DNA of 64,000 bases from assembly GCF_000516985.1 (NCBI RefSeq), contig NW_006917094.1:3985833-4049832 (forward strand). Reading direction: 5' to 3'. Each line of letters begins with the position of its first letter. The stretch's first letter is position 1. A program made the translations under genes and the position numbers. The notes below the pieces were generated by a model, which saw nothing but the letters and a program-made list of their open reading frames with translations, was not told the DNA's origin and searched no databases. This stretch comes from Pestalotiopsis fici W106-1 (taxonomy: Eukaryota; Ascomycota; Sordariomycetes; Amphisphaeriales; Sporocadaceae). Positions 47,512 through 59,179 of this stretch are shown here, piece after piece.

Positions 47512-49749
47512 TGATATATTCAATTCGTACTTGTTTTTCAACGTCATTGTCACTCGGTAGGCTTACTGTGCATGGACCAAATGCAATGCGCGACTGATAT
47601 GGGAGAGATCCAAGTGACATGCTCATAATGGAATCTTCCTTGTGTCTGTATGGAGCTGATACTACTTCCTAACTCCTTGCTTGGAGAACTATGAGCCATT
47701 CACCGGGAGAGGTTCTGCCCATGTTGCCCATATGTCCGATGTAGAGTGTCGAGGAAACCGAGGACATGAATCTGATGCGATCGAGGCTGTGATGGAATAT
47801 AGTCGTTTCAAGATATTGGAATGTCTTTTAGATACTGCGCCTCCAACAAGTTTTGCGCAATATTTAAATGACTTTATTAGTGGTTTCGGTCGCAACAAGA
47901 ATTCGCAATGGCTTTGCATTCGGGTTGGCATGTACAAACTATCCAACATCTTCGGCTGTTCATGGTAGTGCTGCAGGATGATCCAGGCGGCAAGTTCGTT
48001 GGAAAATGAATTGAGCGAGAGCCATTCCAAGAGACAATGTGATCAGACGAGAGATCGAATAAGAGGATAGGCCGCAAGTGGTCTTGCCCCACCAAGTCAT
48101 CATCTCGTAGAAGGGCACATGGGCTTTGGTACCCAGTTTTCAAACCTGTATTGGCAGAAGGAGGCAGCTTTACGATTCTCCTCATCTTGTCAAATTTTGC
48201 TTATCGAGTACTCGCTGACGCGTTCGAGGAAATTGCCTTGGTAGATATCATGAGTGCCCATGACGAGTACCGGCTGGGGCAGTGTAAGTCCTATGTCAAA
48301 GGAAAGTCAGGCACAAGATTGATCTCGAGGCAAGCAGGAGAGAATAATATGTCTTGAAACAGCCGGAATCAAAGCCCAGCTGTGGTGTGTAGACAACAAC
48401 TATTTCCCGCACCGCCTTGGAGAAATGCAATTGTCTTTCGAGAGCATATGAACATGGTAATAGTGGCTTTAGGATCAATCAATGGATCAATGCAAAGGAA
48501 ACAGTACCATCTGAGTCTTGCTCTTGGCATTCCAAAAACGAGGCCCTGGTAAAGTTGAAAGTGACAGGTCAAGGTTGGAGCGACCGTATCTGGCGAGCCA
48601 TGTTGATCCATGATTGCTCCCCAGTGTACTGTTTCGAGCATGGCAAGCTGTTGCCAATTCGTTGGCACGTAGGGATTCGGGCAAACATTGTTTTGGCAAG
48701 GTTCGCAATCGTCGGTACACTACGACTGCCAAGACCAGATCGATACAAAGTATCAACAGTAGCCACCAAGCCATACCTACTCATGGCAACAGATCCATTT
48801 GTAGTGTTATAGTACCTGACTAGACAAATGGTTTGATGCTGGCTGACTGACGCGGAATGCCAATGCCGATAGGATGCTTCAGTTTGTGGAGGATTTACAT
48901 TAAGGTAGGTAGGTAAGCGTAGTGTCGGGTCCGAGAACTCAAATTGCTGATCCCTCCTGGGGGCTATTCCATTGTCTGTCGGACCAGGCGACTTTGTGGA
49001 AGAGTCGAGAACAAATTTTGTCGTCTCTCAATATGGAGATTTCTGCTTGGCCCAGCCTCGTCCGAACTTCTCAAACAAACGAACGTCGTCAGTAGATGTA
49101 TTTGCAGACAGTAGTAGCCGTGCTATTACGCGGTAGAACGGTGAGAGAGGGCTACTGCTTTGAACGGCCCTGAAGCGGCCAGTGCTGGTGCGGTGGGTTT
49201 GAGAGGAGGGAACTAAAGGGCCTAAATGCTGGTACCTGCGGCGGGCATTTTTGTGGGATGAACCCCTTTAATTCCAGTTTGGCATGCGCGTGGACTCTGT
49301 GGGAGGTATAGATCGGCGCTCAACTGGCTTGGCGACAATGAGTCGTCCAATGAACCTTGAACGACACCGGCCAAAAGACAAAAAGTCGCGGGCGCGACAC
49401 AGGGATGTGGCTGTTCTATCCGCTTGCGACGCAACCCTCGTATTTCCTATTCAAGGGCGAGGAGCACGGATTGGGATGGCTGTTCGCCTGAGTTCCTGGA
49501 ATGCATTGGGTATGCTAATAAGAAGGTTATTCGGCGGGTCTGAAATGACGATGGTCTGTTGATCCGCAGATAGGATCGCCTGCCTTATTAAGTATCCTCG
49601 TCCTACTTGTGCAAACACTTTGGATGTTTCCCGTGCTGTCATTTCACTTACTACATACGAGAGAACAAACTCAAGCAAGACGAAAGATATACCCTTAATC
49701 ATCGTCCAAGCACCGCGTCCGAGCATAATCCACTACCAACACATTCAAG
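47512..49749. other. Spacer upstream of the secreted-protein gene
   Basis: A 2.2-kb region with several ORFs of 70-131 codons on both strands that overlap one another and lack family resemblance. AAGGTAGGTAGGTAAGC lies at 48902-48917. The ~130 bases before 49750 are A/C-rich and look like a normal fungal leader. Confidence 0.45.
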
Positions 49750-50319
49750 ATGCGTGCCGCTGTTCTTCTCGCCTCTCTAGCCACAGCCGTTACGGCCGGA
49801 CCGTTCCGTGTGCAGGCTGTTGAAGGCTATGATTGGTCTGTCACAAACTGGCAAGCCGGTTGCGACGACGAAGGCTGCCACTACGACTTCAACGTTTCGG
49901 CTCCGGCTGACGACAACAACCCAGCCCGGCCGGCGTTCCTGGCATACTGCACCGGCGGCGAGGAGGGTGGTCCGTACGAGGAGTGTGACCTGCTGGACGA
50001 GGCTGATGTTGCGCGCCGGGTTGTTGCCAAGCTCTTGCCGTCTACACCATCCAACACCAGCTCCGACGTTGTTGCGCACATTGAGCTGAGCTTCAAGTAT
50101 ACAGACCTCGAGACTTCGTAAGTGATTGGTCCCTTTTGCTATTACCATAATGTATATGCGCCTCGGTGGCAACGATCAAGTGCTGACCATGGACCTTTCG
50201 TTTGCAGCACCACATGGTGGAACTTCACGGGCGATGGTGATGTCTCTTACAACGAGGATACGACTACACCATTGATGAACTTTACGATCAAGCCCGACTC
50301 CATCACCGCCGCAGCATAA
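49750..50319 (+). CDS. Small secreted protein of unknown function
   Basis: Two exons, 49750-50117 and 50208-50319, give 159 residues. The first 16-17 residues form a clear signal peptide (MRAAVLLASLATAVTAG), so the mature protein would be about 143 residues. It is acidic and has four Cys: two in AGCDDEGCHYDF, one in AYCTGG and one in YEECDLL, enough for two disulphides. Trp and aromatic patches include YDWSVTNWQAGC and TTWWNFTGDGDVSY. Several N-x-S/T sites are present (NVS, NTS, NFT). Size, Cys content and isolation in a gene-poor spacer fit the loose class of small secreted or effector-like fungal proteins, but no family was recognised and no role should be assumed. Confidence 0.85.
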
Positions 50320-51834
50320 GAGGTCTGCCTCAAGGTGCTCTCGCGTGATTGGTGATGGAATGGAGCGCATATGATTGCATGCCGAGTGTGTGATCTTGAC
50401 TTGTGCAGTGCAAGACTCCCAGCCGGTTGCAGGTAGCTTCTGGTTGCTCTCGTGCGACAAGATACGGGTTCCTGAGGGCGGGTACCCCAAGACGTCGAGA
50501 CTGGGGGAATCCTTTTAACCCTTTCATATTTTTTTCTTCTCTGAATTTGACAAGACCCAACACGACTAGATTGTGTGGAAAGGCAGGGTCCTATACGATT
50601 ATTGTATTGATGTTTCACAACGGAAACGCTGGGAAAGACAAGCATGTTGTTATGAATAGTAGTGCTGCTCCGCTCAAGGCGCGGTTTGATTTGCTGCAGC
50701 TCTGCAGATTGGAGGAGCAGAGAGAGCCCAGAATCCGGGGAATTCAGAACCCGGAGCCCACCAGGCAGTGGGGAATAGATTGACAATATTCAATCTAAGA
50801 AGCAATGTTATAGATCCTCCTACATTAAATAGCAGAGGAAATGGAATGCATGAATAGAATCGCCATGTTCTGTGTTCGTACAAGTAGCTTTGTGTCCATG
50901 AGATTATGGATATGCCTCAACAGAAACGTCGCTGCTGTCGATGAAACGGAGAGGATACATTCTCTGCTGATGTATACCCTCGTGAGTGAGTGTTCAGGAT
51001 CAAGATTTGTAAGTAGGAGGTCACTCGCGGGTACAAGAGCAATCGCTTTCTTACTGGCTTCGTAGAAGTCAGGACCCGGTGAGTAATATGTAGTCGTATG
51101 ATGAAAGACCAAGCTGCACACCTAGGGAATGAATACTTGGCATTAGTTGTAGCAAGGTCCAGTACAGTAAGTGAACAAGTCTGAATTGAGACAAGGACCC
51201 AGCCGATCGGTCATCCAGTAATAAGAGGTGAATCGCATTGTCAAATCAGGTTGGGTGCCCAATTTGCCGCAGCAAATCCTGTTGGAATCCGAGTTGGAAC
51301 CCGAAGTTGATGTCTAACGCGAGACAAGACAAGAGAACCGACACCCAAAAGAATGCCGCTGCCTGAATGGGCCTTACGCAAGTCAGCGTGGCTTTGAGCT
51401 CTCTGCTTTTTTCTGCTTAGCTTACTTTGTACCTAGTGCAAAGCCGAATAATTACATCAGACCCCGCGCACCCGCCCCCACCAACTTCCTGTCGACTCCG
51501 GCGCTCGATACAAGTCCAGTCGGTTCAGGAGAAGCCTTGAAACTTTGTTTAAGCATCAGCCTAGAAGGCACAAGACGAACAACATAAGAAATCTCTCTGG
51601 CAATCGTTGCTACCTGATTTGTTCCACACTGCAGATAAGCCCACGACATCTGCCTCCCAGATCGCAAAGGCGGCTGTCATTGTCTGCAACTTTTATTACT
51701 ACAACCAACATTTGTACGACACCCCGCGCCGGACGGGCCAAACGTCTCAAGCACCCTCGCATATATCCATCTTTCATTGCAATCATTACTCTCTCGTCGG
51801 GGACCACACTGGCCACAGCCACTACTCCGACGCC
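50320..51834. other. Spacer between secreted-protein gene and fimbrin
   Basis: A 1.5-kb region with no supported gene. The last 300 bases contain C/T-rich and CAAG/ACAAC-rich leader sequence of the fimbrin gene. ORFs near 50247-50786 are on the opposite strand of the upstream gene and appear to be chance frames. Confidence 0.5.
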
Positions 51835-54009
51835 ATGAATGTGCTCAAGCTACAGAGGTGCGTCAAACCCCATACTCAGGATACCGCGCGCGCACCACGG
51901 TCAGATCACTAACGCTTCCATCTCCAGGAAATACCCTCAATTCCAGCAAGGTGACATCTTTGCTCTGAGCGATGCCTTCCGGAAGCTCGATGTCGACGAC
52001 AAAGGCTACATAGAAGAGGCTACTGCCATCAAGGCGACCCAACAGAGCGAGCACCAGCCTTATGATGTTGTTAGACAGGCTCTCAAGGAGGTCGAGCTTG
52101 ACTCTTCCAGACGAGTTGAACTCGAGGACTATGTCGGTGTATGTTGCACTTTTCCGCTCCCATTTCCCACCCATTACTGCGAACCCCTTGACTGACCATG
52201 GATTCATGACACAGCTGATTGCCAAGCTCCGAGATTCATCGCCGGCACAAAAGCGCATGAACACGGGCGGCGGCGCTGGCGCTGCTGCCCCCTCACCTGG
52301 CATCGTCTCGCAAAGAACCGGTGGAGGTCACGCCTCCAAGGGCAGCATCGGCAAGATCCACGTGCAAGGTTCCAATGCTAACATTACACACACCATCAAC
52401 GAGGATGAGCGTACCGAGTTCACGCGCCACATCAATGCTGTTCTTGCCGGTGATGCCGACATTGGCGACCGCCTGCCCTTCCCTACCGACACTTTCGAGA
52501 TGTTCGACGAGTGCAAGGACGGTCTCGTGCTAGCAAAGCTGATCAACGACAGTGTGCCCGACACTATTGATGAGCGTGTCATGAACGTGCCTGGAAGGAA
52601 GATCAAGAAGTTGAATGCCTTCCACATGACTGAGAACAACAACATTGTCATTGAATCGGCCAAGGGTATTGGATGTTCGGTCGTGAACATTGGTAGCGGA
52701 GATATCATCGAGGTCAGAGAGCACTTGATTCTAGGTCTCATCTGGCAGATCATCCGGAGAGGTCTTTTGGGCAAGATCGACATCAAGCTCCACCCCGAGC
52801 TGTACAGACTTCTTGAAGAGGACGAGACACTCGAACAATTCCTCCGCCTCCCTCCGGAGCAGATCCTTCTGAGATGGTTCAACTACCACTTGAAGGCTGC
52901 CAACTGGCCACGCAGAGTCAACAACTTCTCGACCGATGTCAAGGATGGAGAGAACTACGCAGTTTTGCTTGCCCAGATTGGACACGAGTATGGCTGCAGT
53001 CGTGCCCCATTGCAAACACGGGATCTTCTTCAGAGGGCGGAAGAGGTGCTGCAGGATGCTGACAAGCTGAGCTGCCGCAAGTTCTTGACACCCAAGTCAC
53101 TCGTTGCTGGAAACCCCAAGCTCAACCTTGCTTTTGTTGCCAACTTGTTCAACACACACCCGTGCCTCGACCCCATTACGGAAGAGGAGAAGCTCGAAGT
53201 GGAGGACTTTGACGCCGAAGGTGAGCGTGAGGCAAGAGTGTTTACTCTATGGCTCAACAGTCTGGACGTACAGCCAGCAGTGGTCTCATTCTTTGATGAT
53301 CTACGTGATGGCACCATTCTACTCCAGGCTTACGACAAGGTTATCAAAAACTCTGTGAACTGGCGACATGTCAACAAGCGGCCCGCCCATGGCGGTGAGA
53401 TCATGAGATTTAAGGCTGTTGAAAACACGAATTATGCCGTGGAACTTGGCAAGCAGAACGGCTTCTCGCTGGTTGGAATCCAGGGTGCCGACATCACGGA
53501 CGGTGTCAAGCTCCTGACCCTGGGTCTTGTTTGGCAATTGATGAGAAAGGACATCACCTTGACCTTGTCAGCTCTCGCTCAGCGCTTAGGCAAGCGTGAA
53601 ATGTCGGATGCGGAAATGGTTCGGTGGGCCAATGACCAGAGCAAGAAGGGCGGCCGAAACTCGGCTGTCCGCTCCTTCAAGGACAACAGCATTGCCAGCG
53701 GTGTGTTCTTGCTTGATGTCCTGAATGGAATGAAGAGCAGCTACGTTGACTACGACCTTGTCACGCCCGGCAACACTGAAGAGGATGCCTACATGAACGC
53801 CAAATTGGCCATCAGCATAGCAAGAAAGATGGGTGCCACCATCTGGCTCGTACCCGAGGATATCTGCCAAGTCCGCAGCAGACTTGTGACGACTTTTATT
53901 GGTAAGCAGCATCAGCCGTCCTCGAAACAGTCATTGTACATTGTAATCAATACTGACAAATGTTCACGTGTTAGGTTCTTTGATGGCGACATCCGAGAAG
54001 ATGCAATAG
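51835..54009 (+). CDS. sac6/fim1: Fimbrin (actin-bundling protein)
   Basis: Cross-links actin filaments in patches and cables, needed for endocytosis and polarised growth. Four exons, 51835-51857 (23 nt), 51928-52138, 52215-53901 and 53975-54009, join in phase to 651 residues. The N-terminal part has EF-hand-like sequence (LDVDDKGYIEEATAI). Four calponin-homology domains follow in two tandem actin-binding modules: the first begins near DERTEFTRHINAVL, the second near LPPEQILLRWFNYHLK, the third near REARVFTLWLNSL and the fourth near MSDAEMVRWANDQSK. Each has the expected DGxxL-type and WQxxR patterns (GLIWQIIRRG, GLVWQLMRKD). The C-terminus MATSEKMQ is encoded by the last 35-nt exon; reading on past 53901 without splicing gives a false extension. 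Length and domains match the family. Confidence 0.96.
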
Positions 54010-55154
54010 AGGAATTTGGCGAATATCGTGATGATCAGCTTGCATCACCAACAAGGCTGCCTTTGACAGAAAAAGAAGAGAAAATAAAAGTTGACCTTCG
54101 ATTTTTCAAGTTGTGCTGGTATCAAGCCATTGTGTTTAATTCTACGCTTAGCCTTTTTATAAAGTTTACCCCGAGCATGCTGCCATATTTGCCTTCCTAG
54201 GTTAGGTAATACCCATTTACCTACCTACCGATGCAGCAATGTTTCCATGCCTGTGCCTGTGCGAAGTAGAGCAATGTTGATGCCTATCAATAATATGTGC
54301 AAACATACCTATGGAAGTGAAGGCTACTTACTACTGACTGGTTACGTCAGACCAGCACTTGATCATAACCAGAAATAGTACGTTTCATTGAAGTGGGTAG
54401 GCAGCCAGGTTGACCCAGCATGAATTAATTATTGGACACTTTTCCCCCACTTTGACGCAGCAGCATACATCCATGTATGAAGAGGTAAGCAGGTAAAGTT
54501 TGTAAGGTTGGCTGAGCTCCAGCACAGGGAGGGAGGTACGCGCCTACCTAAGCATGAATGTATGCAGCCATATGTACGTACCCCCAGGCGGGGGAACCGG
54601 AAGCTTCAAAAAAAAGTGCCTGTCGGGAGCCGGATTACCCTTCGGGGCTTTACAGCTTTTGGTTGGGGGTGGGCTGTTGACTCGAGCTTCCTCTGGCTTC
54701 CTACAACGTTCCTGCTGCTGACCTCAGCTTCGGCTTCTGCGGGCCCAGATTCAATAAGAGAGAACACACACGCGGATTTTAAACGAGGGCATCGGGGACT
54801 GCCTGTAGTCGACGAGTATTTTTAGGAATTACTTTTCTCTCGGATCCTCCACCCATCAACAGCCTATTTCCGGTCGGTTATGCCTAGACTTTACTTCCAG
54901 ACATTTCCTGAATCCTGAGAAATCACATCAATTTTCAATCAATTTTGCTTCGTTACACAAATACATTACAAAAAAGCATTCGGCTCGCGCCTGGAAACTG
55001 CAATCACTGCAGTTTCTTTTGTTTATAATAATTCGTTTCTTTTCTCTTCTGCTCATACTTTCCCGATTCGGAGGAAGCAAGTAGGAGGGACCCGACGTTC
55101 CATATTCAATCATAAATTTGGGGATCCAAGGATCTGCTTGATTCCATTTTCAGC
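54010..55154. other. Spacer between fimbrin and sterol acyltransferase
   Basis: No gene supported. TTAGGTAATACCC..TTACCTACCTACC at about 54201-54228 forms a loose inverted arrangement of the GGTA motif, and further GGAGGTA and CCTACCTAAG elements lie near 54530-54550. The last 250 bases before 55155 are the probable leader of the acyltransferase gene. Confidence 0.45.
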
Positions 55155-57404
55155 ATGGAGACAAGCGATCGCTCTTCAGAGGCAGTTAGCTTGCGACCAG
55201 CACTGGATGGTGTCATTGAGTCCCCAAACAACAATCTGGGCCTCAGGACCCCTTCAGAGAGTCCAAGTGAAGAAGACTATGATGAAGCCGAAGGAAAGCG
55301 GGTCAATGACATGCTTCGCCGCAGAAGTAGGAAAGATGGTTCCAACCATGTAGCGGAAGATACCTCTGGCAACACCACAAGCGGTGCTGCGAGTGACTAC
55401 CCCAATGACAATCCTGGCTCCCGCGGAACACCAGGCAGGCCACAGCTGAGGAATGGCATGCAAAGCAAAAAGAGCTACGTTATTGCGTCCGACGATACCG
55501 AACTAAGGGATGTTCTTCGGAGAGGCTTGGAGAGGGTGCGTTCGTCCCGACTCTGCTTTTGGATACCTCTACTGACTCGAGACACCCAGGAGAAAGAAAA
55601 GACGAGACCATCGCGCAAGGAAAAGCTTAGAAGCATGGTCTTCACTAGGCAATTTTCGGCATTTGATAGACAGAACCGAAATGCTGCCAACAGTCCCTTT
55701 CAAGGCTTCTACGTACTCTTTTGGATTGCTGTTGCCTTTCTAATCATTAAAATGGGCGCAGAAAACTGGAGAAAGACGGGCAATGTCCTTGGAACAAATG
55801 AAATCATGAAATACATGTTCAGGAGAGATGGTGAGCGCAAAATTTGATACAATTCTCAAGATGAAAGCTAACAATGATTGATAGTTCTGGTGCTCCTCAT
55901 CTCTGATGGCCTGATGTGTCTTCTGACTGGCTTCGGCTTGTTCTTACAGAAGCTGGTACTGAAAGACTGGATAGATTGGAACCGGACCGGATGGATAATT
56001 CAAAATGTGTGTCATGATTATGGCCAACATGCTTCTGCGCTCTTCTGCTGACAAGTTTCAAAAGGTCTGGCAATCAACTTTCATCGGCGCCGTGGTTGGA
56101 CTGACGCTGATCCGGGATTGGCCCTGGACACATACCGTGTTTTTCGTCATGCATGGTCTCGTAATGCTCATGAAACAGCACTCCTACGCTTTCTACAATG
56201 GACACCTCTCGACAGCCTACGAAAAGCGGAAGCAGCTCGGAGAAAGATTGAAACAGCTTGAGAATATATCACCGGTAGACTTGCCGGCGCCGCAAACAAA
56301 CACAGCGTCCTTTGCTCTCTCAACGTCTCATTTGTCTCGCCGCCCCTCGAAGCACGAGTATAGAGAGCGTCGCCTGTCAATTACCAGGTCGGATACCGCA
56401 GATGATATGGAGAACATCTCACAGGCGATAGAATCTGGGATACCGCTGAATATGGACCAGATCCAGTTGTTTGAGCGCATGATCAAGTGGGAGCTCGACG
56501 CCCTGACCGACGAGATCAAGGGTAGAGCCACGGATCCTGCCCACTGCTATCCAAACAATCTCACCGTCTATAACCAGTATGAGTTTATCTGCCTACCCAC
56601 ACTGGTATACGAGCTTGAATATCCGAGATCCGAAACCATCAACTGGGCATATGTTGCAGAAAAGGTATCAGCCGTCTTTGGGCTCATATTCGTCATGATC
56701 ATGGTCTCCCAGGCATACATTTACCCCGTCGTCATCAGGGCCGTCAATATGAAGGACGAAGGATGGACACTAGGCGAGAGATTCCAAGAATTCCCCTGGA
56801 TGCTAAGCGATCTCGTCTTCCCCTTCATGATGGAATACCTAGTAAGCACAATGCCCTATTTACCCCGTATACTATTAGCCTCGTGGACCAGTAACGCTAA
56901 TAGAAGTCCTTAGCTTGTCTGGTATCTCATTTGGGAGGCTGTTCTTAACACTCTGGCCGAATTAACTCATTTCGCGGACCGGAGTTTCTACGATGCATGG
57001 TGGAATAGCGGTAAGCCGGCATACTCTCCAATATAGGAGCTTTGGAGATGACTAACAATATCACAGTCTCCTGGGATCAATACGCCCGCGACTGGAATCG
57101 GCCGGTGCACAACTTTCTTCTTCGACACGTCTATCACTCATCAATATCGTCGATGCGTGTCAATAAGCACACGGCAACCTTGATCACGTTTTTCTTGTCA
57201 GCCTGCGTACACGAGCTGGTCATGTGGTGCATCTTCAAGAAGCTTAGGGGATACCTGTTATTCTTGCAGATGACCCAATTGCCTCTGGTGCAATTGAGCC
57301 GAACAAAATTGCTGAGAAACAGAGAGACGCTTGGTAACATGATGTTCTGGATCGGTCTCCTCACGGGTCCGAGCCTGCTGACAAGCCTGTATTTAATACT
57401 ATAA
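55155..57404 (+). CDS. Sterol O-acyltransferase (ARE1/ARE2-like, MBOAT family)
   Basis: ER-membrane enzyme that esterifies ergosterol with fatty acyl-CoA for storage in lipid droplets. Five exons, 55155-55830, 55885-56006, 56065-56841, 56914-57010 and 57067-57404, keep phase throughout and give 669 residues. A polar N-terminal region of about 170 residues precedes the first membrane segment (GFYVLFWIAVAFLIIKMG). Later blocks are VLVLLISDGLMCLLTGFGL, GLTLIRDWPWTHTVFFVMHG, the ACAT signature FYDAWWNS (across exon 4), the YARDWNRPVHNFLLRHVY block and the catalytic His in ACVHELVMW. A disordered Ser/Arg-rich insert (near RRPSKHEYRERRLSITRS) sits in the middle loop. Exon 3 could be misread as starting at an in-frame ATG at 56005, but splicing at 56006/56065 restores the family sequence. 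The stop is only 43 nt from the convergent reductase stop. Confidence 0.93.
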
Positions 57405-57447
57405 CCAATTGCGGAGCGACGATGGAGCAGTGTTGAATAGCTAATCC

Positions 57448-58722
57448 TTAGATATCATGGTCCATGTGCTCCAAGATTGAGCGCACCGTATCAATAACAC
57501 TCTTCTCCAATCCTGTGTACTCGAGTCTCAACACTTGTCTCGACTTTGTGTTATTGAACCGGTAAACGTCATCCGGCAGATCGTCGGCCACGTCCACGGG
57601 TGGTAGCTTGTCATTGAGCTGCGGAAAGTTCTTCCTAATGATATCTGCAATCCTCTTGTTGCTAAAATGGCCGCCCACAATGTAGAACCTATTACCCCCG
57701 GCCTCGGGCAGCGTCATTGCGCGGACGTGGGCTTCACCAACATCTCGTACATCGACCCACGTGTAAACCGGCGCCGTAGGCTCAATCTTGTCCTTCATCC
57801 GACCGAGCACCATGTCGCGGATGCGGTGATTCGATGTATTCATGGCGTCGAGGGACGGCAGGCGGCGCTGGACGGGACCGAAATTATAAGTGCTGTTGAT
57901 GACGGCCAGATCAAAGCGCGGCTTCTCCTTGGCGATGAATTCCCATGCTGCACGCTCTGCAAACACTTTGCTGCAGCGATACGTGTGGGCCGGATCCATG
58001 GCCATCTCCCAAGACGCGGGGGCCCAAAAGGTCTCGTCGTAGACTGCAGCGTGGTGGCCCGGGTTGAGCATGGCGGCCGACGAGGAGGTAATGACCACGC
58101 GGCGCACCGTTGGGGCGTGGGAGGCAATGGATTGCAAAAGACCCGTTGTGCCCTTGATGGCTGGGTCGAGAAAGTCCTTGACTGGATCGACCACGTTTAA
58201 GTGGTAGGGCGATGCGGCGTGGATGATGAAGTCGAAAGGGGTAGATTGAAGGACCTACATGGCGAATATTAATCTCATGGACTTGGATCTCATGATAAAA
58301 GCAAAGAGTCATGTGTTTCCACATTGCATCACAGGGAAAAGAATAAATTGAGGAGAAGAATGCTTACATTGTCAAAAGCACCTGGCTGGGCTATATCCTC
58401 AACCACGGCATACTCGACATTCTTTGCATACTGCGCTTCGACTCCTCCAATGATCTGATGTCCTTTTTGTTTGGATCGTGCTGTTGCAACTACCTCGAAG
58501 CTGCATAATAGTCAATACCTAGATCCGATGAGTAACTGCTTCGGGAATATATGAGGAGTCCTTTACCCTTCCGCTAAAAGACAATCGAGAATGTGCGATG
58601 CTATGAAACCGCTTCCACCTATATCGATCAGTGAGATGTATTTTATAAGTCAAGATTGGATCCCGTGACTCAGTACCTGTGAGGAGCACCTTTCCCCCGG
58701 ACGTGTTACTACCCACGGTCAT
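57448..58722 (-). CDS. NAD(P)-dependent epimerase/reductase (extended SDR, dihydroflavonol-reductase-like)
   Basis: Four exons on the minus strand, 58722-58677, 58618-58567, 58500-58368 and 58254-57448, give 345 residues. The cofactor loop TGGSGFIASHIL is rebuilt across intron 1, followed by VVATARSKQK, where the Arg suggests NADP preference. The catalytic Ser is in VVITSSSAAML, and the Y-x-x-x-K pair is in YRCSKVFAERAAWEF. IIHAASPYH and the substrate-side block VYTWVDVRDVGEAHVRAM are typical of the dihydroflavonol-4-reductase / cinnamoyl-CoA reductase / methylglyoxal reductase (Gre2) type of extended SDR. It likely reduces a carbonyl or hydroxy-ketone; the substrate cannot be read from sequence. 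It is divergent from an FAD monooxygenase across 457 nt, a layout that fits a shared small pathway. Confidence 0.9.
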
Positions 58723-59131
58723 AATACAAAAACTATTCTGAACCCGGAACAGGCAATCGTCGATTCAAGTATACGTAAGCGGCGAATTTTGTGTAATGAA
58801 TCGATTGAATCGATCAAGTAAACAACATGTATTCCCTTGATAAAAGTGATGATGCCAACCATGTATGGAATCCAGCTATATTATCATGACGCCGAAGTGC
58901 CGGTGTTCCGATCCCGGGATACCCCACACAACACCGACGACATGCAACTTCGGGGGCTGAACCTGTGGTCGTTTGTAGTTTCTATATTTGTATCTGCTAG
59001 ATCTCGTATCAATAGAACGTGTAAATATAGATCAAGCGTTGAGAAACTGTCATATACCCTTTGAGATCAGACAGGGTCACCTGGAATAAATAGAGGTCGA
59101 TGAATATCTGCCCAGTCGTCGAGTAGAACAC

Positions 59132-59175
<44 letters not shown>

Positions 59176-59179
59176 CAAA
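58723..59179. promoter_or_regulatory. Shared 457-nt bidirectional promoter region
   Basis: The only DNA between the starts of the reductase (-) and the monooxygenase (+). On the + side a TATA-like AATAAATAG lies at about 59086-59094, some 85 nt before the ATG, and an AC microsatellite occupies 59134-59174. Bidirectional control is inferred from spacing. Confidence 0.45.
59134..59174. repeat. (AC)20 microsatellite
   Basis: About twenty uninterrupted AC units ending five bases before the monooxygenase ATG at 59180, so almost certainly in its 5' leader. Confidence 0.95.

Noticed and set aside
48417..48812. 131-codon plus ORF and an overlapping minus ORF with a hydrophobic start (48774-48487)
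   Set aside because: Mutually overlapping, no family resemblance, codon use not gene-like. The hydrophobic start alone is weak evidence.
51863..52303. Minus-strand ORF over the fimbrin 5' exons
   Set aside because: The plus strand encodes the EF-hand region with consistent splicing; the minus frame is a shadow.
53902..54200. C-terminal extension of fimbrin by reading through
   Set aside because: A GTAAGC..TTAG intron at 53902-53974 restores the expected short C-terminus; the read-through sequence is unlike the family.
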